Below, in pieces: positions 59,636 through 64,000 of a DNA stretch of 64,000 nucleotides. Below the pieces are notes generated by a model. It was not told the origin of the DNA and did not search any database. It worked only from the letters and a program-made list of their open reading frames with translations. Numbering within the stretch: position 1 is the first letter of the stretch; each line of letters begins with the position of its first letter. The translations under genes were made by a program, and so were the position numbers. Source of the stretch: JAGZHZ01 sp963929865 (GTDB taxonomy: Bacteria; Bacillota; Clostridia; Lachnospirales; Lachnospiraceae); assembly GCA_963929865.1 (NCBI GenBank), contig CAWVKK010000042.1, forward strand, positions 1-64,000. Direction: 5' to 3'.

Positions 59636-60871
59636 ATGGCAGCAATTTTTCTTTCGCCTGTCTACCTCGCAGTCAATCTGTATGTGGCATGGCGAATGCT
59701 TTTATGGATGAGAACATGCAGCAGCGTATTTCAGAATCCGGTTTTTCAGGGGATTTTTATTGGAATTTACGTGATTTTTGCGACTTCGGTGCTGACGGGA
59801 TTTTTGATTAAAAAACCGGTAAGGCTGCGCCGATGCCTGAAAAATATCGGAAATTATTTTCTGGGGATTTTTCTGTATGTGCTTATGCCTGTCTTTTTTT
59901 TGGAAATTCTGGGAATCATAGGAAGAGTGTTCCTTCAGTGGACATGGGTAGGAGAGAAGGATACGCTGATGGTCGGAGGCAGTCTCTGCGCCGCGCTGGT
60001 TGCGGGAGTCAGTCTGTACGGTGTATACAACGCCAGAAGAATCCGGGTTACGCCGTATCAGATCAGACTGGAGAAAGAAATTCCGGGGAAAAAATCTCTC
60101 ACAATCGTTCTGGCGGCGGATCTCCACCTGGGATATAACAGCGGGGAACGCCAGGTAAAGAAAATGGTAGATCAGATCAACAGACAAAATCCTGACTTGG
60201 TGTGCATAGCAGGAGATATCTTTGACAATGAATTCGAAGCGGTAAAAAATCCGGAAAAGATTCAGAAAACGCTAAGACAGATCAAAGCGTCATACGGAGT
60301 CTACGCGTGTTGGGGAAACCACGATATCAGCGAGCCGATCCTCGCAGGGTTTACATTTGCAGGCGCGCAGGGGAGACAACTGCAAGATGAGCGGATGGAA
60401 CAGTTTGTAAAGAAAGCCGGCATTACCATTTTGAACGATGAGATCCGCCTGATCAAGGGAAGCTTTTATCTTGCAGGGAGAAAAGATCTGGAGCGCGCAA
60501 AGAAAATAGAGGGAGGCAGAAAGTCTGCGCAGGAACTCTTAGCAGGCGCGGACAGAGAAAAACCGATTTTTGTGATGGATCACCAGCCTAAAGAGCTGGC
60601 AGAGCTTGCCAAAGCGGGCGCGGACCTGGATCTTTGCGGACACACGCACGGAGGACAGCTTTTCCCGGGAAACTTTGCCATAGAGCTGGGATGGGAGAAT
60701 GCGTATGGATGCCTGAAAAAGGACGAGATGTATAATATCGTGACGTCCGGTACGGGAATTTGGGGTCCTAATATGAGAATCGGGACAAAAAGCGAGATCT
60801 GCGTCATACATGTAGAATGCGGCGGTCGCGCAAGAGCTTCTTGCGGCTGTGAAAAAAACGTGCTACAATAA
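59636..60871 (+). CDS. Membrane-anchored metallophosphoesterase, YkuE-like
   Basis: A 411-residue protein with four membrane helices in the first 140 residues (about 5-25, 38-58, 75-100 and 117-135), then a calcineurin-like phosphoesterase domain with metal ligands in ADLHLG, GDIFDNE, GNHD, DHQP and GHTHGGQ. This layout matches the YkuE/YaeI group, which acts on UDP-sugar or lipid phosphates at the membrane. The exact substrate is unknown. Its last 30 bases carry the promoter of the cyclophilin gene. Confidence 0.9.
   Translation: MAAIFLSPVYLAVNLYVAWRMLLWMRTCSSVFQNPVFQGIFIGIYVIFATSVLTGFLIKKPVRLRRCLKNIGNYFLGIFLYVLMPVFFLEILGIIGRVFLQWTWVGEKDTLMVGGSLCAALVAGVSLYGVYNARRIRVTPYQIRLEKEIPGKKSLTIVLAADLHLGYNSGERQVKKMVDQINRQNPDLVCIAGDIFDNEFEAVKNPEKIQKTLRQIKASYGVYACWGNHDISEPILAGFTFAGAQGRQLQDERMEQFVKKAGITILNDEIRLIKGSFYLAGRKDLERAKKIEGGRKSAQELLAGADREKPIFVMDHQPKELAELAKAGADLDLCGHTHGGQLFPGNFAIELGWENAYGCLKKDEMYNIVTSGTGIWGPNMRIGTKSEICVIHVECGGRARASCGCEKNVLQ
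60841..60869 (+). promoter_or_regulatory. Promoter for the cyclophilin gene
   Basis: TTGCGG, 17-bp spacer, TACAAT, inside the end of the upstream gene. The transcript would start about 60876. Confidence 0.6.
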
Positions 60872-60873
60872 CG

Positions 60874-60951
60874 GCAGGATGCCGGGATCTTCCGCTTCCG
60901 CGCCGGTCCTGCAAAGCGGGGCGGTACGGAAGCAGAAGGTCCCGGCGCTGC
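60874..60951 (+). other. Long 5' stem-loop before the cyclophilin gene
   Basis: Arms 60881-60900 and 60927-60946 pair over 20 bp with one G-U and one mismatch. An outer GCAG/CTGC adds four more pairs, and the 26-nt loop can fold further (CGCC/GGCG). It starts at the predicted transcription start. No T-run follows, so it is not an intrinsic terminator. Confidence 0.65.
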
Positions 60952-60979
60952 GACATTACACAGAAAGGTCTTAGATAAG

Positions 60980-61603
60980 ATGGAGATAGGACAATTAGCA
61001 GCGTTTTGCGTGACAGTTGTGCTGGCGGGGATTGTAGTCTTTCAGTGCAAAAAAAATCGGACAAAAGGCGGCGCCGCCAAGGAATGGCGCGCGCACGGGA
61101 CGCTCTCGGGCAGACATCATGCCCGTATGAAGATTAAAGACTACGGAACGGTATCCATTGAACTTTATGCAGACGAAGCGCCCATTACGGTGACAAACTT
61201 TATCAATCTGACAAAAAGAGGGTTTTACAATGGACTGACTTTTCACAGGGTGATCGATGGATTCATGATTCAGGGAGGAGATCCGAAGCACGACGGGACG
61301 GGAGGATCTGAACAGAGAATCCGGGGAGAATTTCCTTCAAACGGCGTCGAAAATCCGCTGCTCCATAAAAGGGGAGCGATCTCTATGGCGCGCTCAGCAG
61401 GAGCTGACAGCGCAAGCTCGCAGTTTTTTCTGGTCCAGAGAGACAGCAGTCACCTGGACGGAGATTACGCCGTCTTTGGATATGTCACAGACGGCATGGA
61501 GGTCATTGACCGGATCTGCGAAGAGACGAAGATACAGGACAATGACGGAAGCGTTGCAAGAGAAGATCAGCCGGTAATCGAGGAAATCGCCATGATTGAC
61601 TGA
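60980..61603 (+). CDS. Membrane-anchored cyclophilin-type peptidyl-prolyl isomerase
   Basis: A 207-residue prolyl isomerase. One N-terminal hydrophobic helix (about 5-21, AAFCVTVVLAGIVVF) can anchor it, followed by a cyclophilin domain with catalytic Arg in FHRVIDGFMIQGGDP and the SQFFLV active-site strand. The extracellular face is likely but depends on topology. It is a second extracytosolic PPIase in this window, after the trigger factor-like lipoprotein. Its mRNA begins with a large stem-loop. Confidence 0.92.
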   Translation: MEIGQLAAFCVTVVLAGIVVFQCKKNRTKGGAAKEWRAHGTLSGRHHARMKIKDYGTVSIELYADEAPITVTNFINLTKRGFYNGLTFHRVIDGFMIQGGDPKHDGTGGSEQRIRGEFPSNGVENPLLHKRGAISMARSAGADSASSQFFLVQRDSSHLDGDYAVFGYVTDGMEVIDRICEETKIQDNDGSVAREDQPVIEEIAMID

Positions 61604-61728
61604 GACAGGAATGGTGAAGCGCAAATCGGCGCTTTTCAGAAAGAGGACAATAGAAGCGTCCAAATAATGACAATGTATAAAAATAAAATATAAAACGGCA
61701 AAATGACGGTTTTTCTGAATAAGAATGC

Positions 61729-61757
61729 TTGACATATGAATAAATATACAATATAAT
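61729..61757 (+). promoter_or_regulatory. Consensus sigma-A promoter for the C69 peptidase
   Basis: A perfect TTGACA, 17-bp spacer and perfect TATAAT, the only fully consensus promoter seen here. Confidence 0.9.
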
Positions 61758-61792
61758 AGACGATGATCAACGATTGAAAGGAGAACGGATTT

Positions 61793-63358
61793 ATGGTATT
61801 TTCCAAGTCTAAATTTTTAATCCCTTTGATGGGAGGTTTTGTTTTATGTGCATCTTCCCTCAGCTCTTTAGCGTGCACTTCTATCTATGTCGGATCGGAG
61901 CTTACAGAGGATGGATCCACGATGTTTGCGCGCTCGGAGGATATTGCCAACAGCTATAACAAGCTGTTTTACGTAAGCCCTGCAGGGGCTCACAAAGCCG
62001 GTGAAACGTATCAGGGATGCTATGGATTTACATATGAGTTTACGCACGACACTTACCGCTACACCGCTTTCAGCGATGACAACGGAGAGGGAGTCGGCAA
62101 TATCTGCCCGGACTGCGGCAGTGACCATGTACACACCCCGTATCAGGCAGGCGGCACAAACGAGATGGGCGTGACCGTCAGCGCTACAGAGACGATCGGT
62201 TCTTCCGACGCTGTCTATGAGGTGGAGCCGTATGAGGATCTGGGAATTGAAGAAGCCGAGATCGTCACTGTACTGCTCAGCGAAGCCGGCACGGCAAGAG
62301 AGGCGGTTGACCTTTTGCTGAATATCTATGATACAGCAGGATGCTGCGGCGGATCTGGTCTTTTTATCGCAGACAACAATGAGACCTGGTACATTGAAAA
62401 CACGACCGGACATCAGTATATTGCCCTGAAGCTGAACGATTCTCTCGTTTTTGCCCAGCCAAATATGTCAGTGATCGGTCTGATCGACTTAGATGATACG
62501 GAAAATGTCATTGCATCCGAAAACCTGATTGCCGTTGCAAAGGAAGCCGGCACGTATGTAGGCGATGAAGAGCAGAACACGATCGACTATGTAGCCTCTT
62601 ACAATTATGATCAGACAGCCAACGGACGTATGGTCGACGCCCTGAACTATCTGAACGGGGAGGCAGACGAGGAGCCGGCGGCAAGCGACTACACGATTTC
62701 CAACGTAGACGCAGACGGCAACATCGTTCCTCTGTACACAAATATCACACTGGACCGTGAGTATTCCGTAGAAGATATCGTAAACTTTTACCATATCAGC
62801 AGCATTGGATATACACGCAACTTAGAGACCCATATCTTCCAGATCTTTAAGGACGACAGCGTGACAGACACGGTAGAGTGGGTAGCTATGGATGACGCCA
62901 GCTACAGCGTCTTCGTTCCTTACTATCCGATGCTGACAAACGATACGTATGAAGGATACCAGCTGAGTACGGCGCCTTCTGAATTTACCGAGGAAGAGCC
63001 GGCAGATGCGGATCTGTATTATCCTTCTACGACAACAGTGCGCGATGGGGATGAGCGCGTGACCGTGGAAGGCTTCTGCGTACTGCCTGAAAACTGGGCA
63101 GATTCGTGCTACTGGACATTTGACGCGCTGTCTAACCTTGTTGAATTCGGCAGTCTGAGCGATGAGCAGATTGGAAATATCAGCGCATCGTTGGCAGAGC
63201 TGCAGGCACAGTGCTACGAGGCCTATACACAGATGCAGGATGCCGTAGCGAGCGCAGAGACAGCCGAGGCAGCAGCTGAGGCTGTGACAGCAATCAGCGC
63301 GGACACAGCGTCTGAGGTACATGCCGCCGCAGTAGAGCTGGTAAACAGTGTAAAATAA
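61793..63358 (+). CDS. Secreted C69 family dipeptidase
   Basis: A 521-residue Ntn-hydrolase peptidase. A hydrophobic leader ends at LSSLAC; Cys28, followed by TSIYVG, is the expected N-terminal nucleophile exposed by processing, as in C69 dipeptidases and related acid-tolerance hydrolases. Downstream family motifs include GGTNEMGVTVSATE and ADNNETWYIENTTGHQY. The last 60 residues form an Ala/Glu-rich helical tail (ETAEAAAEAVTAISADTASE). It probably trims short peptides outside the cell. The perfect consensus promoter suggests strong constant expression. Confidence 0.9.
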   Translation: MVFSKSKFLIPLMGGFVLCASSLSSLACTSIYVGSELTEDGSTMFARSEDIANSYNKLFYVSPAGAHKAGETYQGCYGFTYEFTHDTYRYTAFSDDNGEGVGNICPDCGSDHVHTPYQAGGTNEMGVTVSATETIGSSDAVYEVEPYEDLGIEEAEIVTVLLSEAGTAREAVDLLLNIYDTAGCCGGSGLFIADNNETWYIENTTGHQYIALKLNDSLVFAQPNMSVIGLIDLDDTENVIASENLIAVAKEAGTYVGDEEQNTIDYVASYNYDQTANGRMVDALNYLNGEADEEPAASDYTISNVDADGNIVPLYTNITLDREYSVEDIVNFYHISSIGYTRNLETHIFQIFKDDSVTDTVEWVAMDDASYSVFVPYYPMLTNDTYEGYQLSTAPSEFTEEEPADADLYYPSTTTVRDGDERVTVEGFCVLPENWADSCYWTFDALSNLVEFGSLSDEQIGNISASLAELQAQCYEAYTQMQDAVASAETAEAAAEAVTAISADTASEVHAAAVELVNSVK

Positions 63359-63374
63359 TAAAAGACAATATAAG

Positions 63375-63408
63375 AAAGGAACTGCCTTATCCGTAAGGCA
63401 GTTCCTTT
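63375..63408. terminator. Bidirectional terminator between the C69 peptidase and flavin reductase genes
   Basis: A perfect 15-bp stem (63375-63389 with 63394-63408) with loop TCCG. Confidence 0.85.
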
Positions 63409-63434
63409 CATAAAAGCAGCCGTATGCGCCGCGG

Positions 63435-63938
63435 CTATTTTTTGACGAACACTTTTTGAATCTCCGCGATATACATGGTGTGGTAATCATGGTCAGGATA
63501 CCATTTTTCGTCCATCTCTTTCGCGAGAAAGTGCTGCGGCGGCATCTCGGCGGCGTACAATTTTTTGCATACAAAAATCATAGAGGCTTCCTCAAATGCA
63601 ACCGTGTCTTCCAATGCGGTCGGAGTCAGAGAGGCCTCTTTTATTTTGTCGCAGTCCCGCCCTGAGACAGAGCCGCATAGAGACAAAGCTTTTCGGTAAG
63701 ATTCCTCGAAAAAAGAAACGGTAAACGTATCGCAGCGGTCGATAAACTCTTTTGTGTAACGGCTCCGGCGGATATAACAGGTGAGCGCGTTTTTGCCCCA
63801 CCATACGCCAAGCGCGCCCCAGCTCGCCGTCATGGTATTGCAGCGGTCTTTCGTACCGGCTGTGATCAGCATCCACTCTTTTCCGATTTTTGTAAACGGG
63901 TTCAGACAAAGCTCCTGTGCGGAAATTTCCTGAAACAT
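63435..63938 (-). CDS. Flavin reductase family protein
   Basis: A 167-residue FMN-binding split-barrel protein related to flavoredoxin and flavin reductases. The TAGTKDRCNTMTASWGALG start and FTVSFFEESYRKAL are typical of the family. It likely binds FMN and takes part in redox balance; NAD(P)H-dependent reductase activity is not certain. Single gene with its own promoter near the window edge and AGGAGG before the ATG. Confidence 0.88.
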   Translation of the reverse strand: MFQEISAQELCLNPFTKIGKEWMLITAGTKDRCNTMTASWGALGVWWGKNALTCYIRRSRYTKEFIDRCDTFTVSFFEESYRKALSLCGSVSGRDCDKIKEASLTPTALEDTVAFEEASMIFVCKKLYAAEMPPQHFLAKEMDEKWYPDHDYHTMYIAEIQKVFVKK

Positions 63939-63965
63939 ATCGTATCCTCCTAATATTTTTTCTCT

Positions 63966-63994
63966 ATTATAGCGCAGACAGATTTCTTTCTCAA
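63966..63994 (-). promoter_or_regulatory. Promoter for the flavin reductase gene
   Basis: On the minus strand: TTGAGA, 17-bp spacer, TATAAT, giving a leader of about 20 nt. Confidence 0.75.
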
Positions 63995-64000
63995 GAAGAG

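Noticed and set aside
1..64000. Mobile elements, CRISPR arrays, tRNA or rRNA genes
   Set aside because: No transposase, integrase, phage gene, regularly spaced repeat, cloverleaf or rRNA signature was seen on either strand.

Overview
This window looks like a chromosomal segment of an anaerobic Clostridia bacterium, most likely a gut Lachnospiraceae. Supporting signs are mid-range GC, strong purine-rich ribosome binding sites, GTG and TTG starts, and sigma-A promoters with TTGACA/TATAAT boxes, many with an extended -10. The gene content also fits: pyruvate:ferredoxin oxidoreductase, pyruvate phosphate dikinase, a pyrophosphate-type phosphofructokinase, a permuted GH3 beta-glucosidase, BioY and ECF transport components. 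The genus cannot be fixed from sequence alone. No rRNA, tRNA, CRISPR array, insertion sequence or prophage was seen.

Layout. 1-12 kb: carA-carB, a secreted 5'-nucleotidase-like phosphoesterase, an exported trigger-factor-like PPIase lipoprotein, a zinc-dependent phospholipase C family protein and a second complete carB without carA. 12-21.3 kb: two divergent gene clusters that are the most unusual part of the window. The leftward cluster encodes a helical coiled-coil protein, a protein resembling ESCRT-III/CHMP1 with a MIM1-like C-terminus, and a MIT-AAA ATPase built like Vps4. The rightward cluster encodes a BCCP-like protein lacking the biotin lysine, a large protein ending in a probable SPFH domain, an Hsp70-like ATPase domain, a coiled-coil protein and two zinc-ribbon/BspA-type leucine-rich-repeat proteins. 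I infer one membrane-remodelling or stress machine read from a shared divergent promoter region.

21.4-28.7 kb: a sugar-type solute-binding lipoprotein, a secreted permuted GH3 enzyme and a LytS-type histidine kinase/AraC-type response regulator pair. 28.8-33.5 kb: an ABC-F protein, a small ABC exporter pair and a two-repeat lipoprotein. 33.6-36 kb: a nucleoside hydrolase, an ECF S component and a radical SAM protein, a combination matching the queuosine salvage genes QueK, QrtT and QueL. 36-39 kb: a LURP-one protein, a zinc alcohol dehydrogenase, a class II aldolase and bioY behind a BirA-type operator. 39-41 kb: an ECF sigma factor and its DUF4179 partner.

41-64 kb is mostly core metabolism and housekeeping: nifJ, a secreted esterase, an M16C peptidase, era-recO, a lipoprotein, glyS, pfp, ppdK, a DUF362 protein, a cytidylate kinase-like protein, a membrane metallophosphoesterase, a membrane-anchored cyclophilin, a secreted C69 dipeptidase and a flavin reductase. 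nifJ, pfp and ppdK together indicate a pyrophosphate-linked glycolysis ending in ferredoxin reduction. Several transcripts here appear to begin with strong stem-loops next to the predicted start site.
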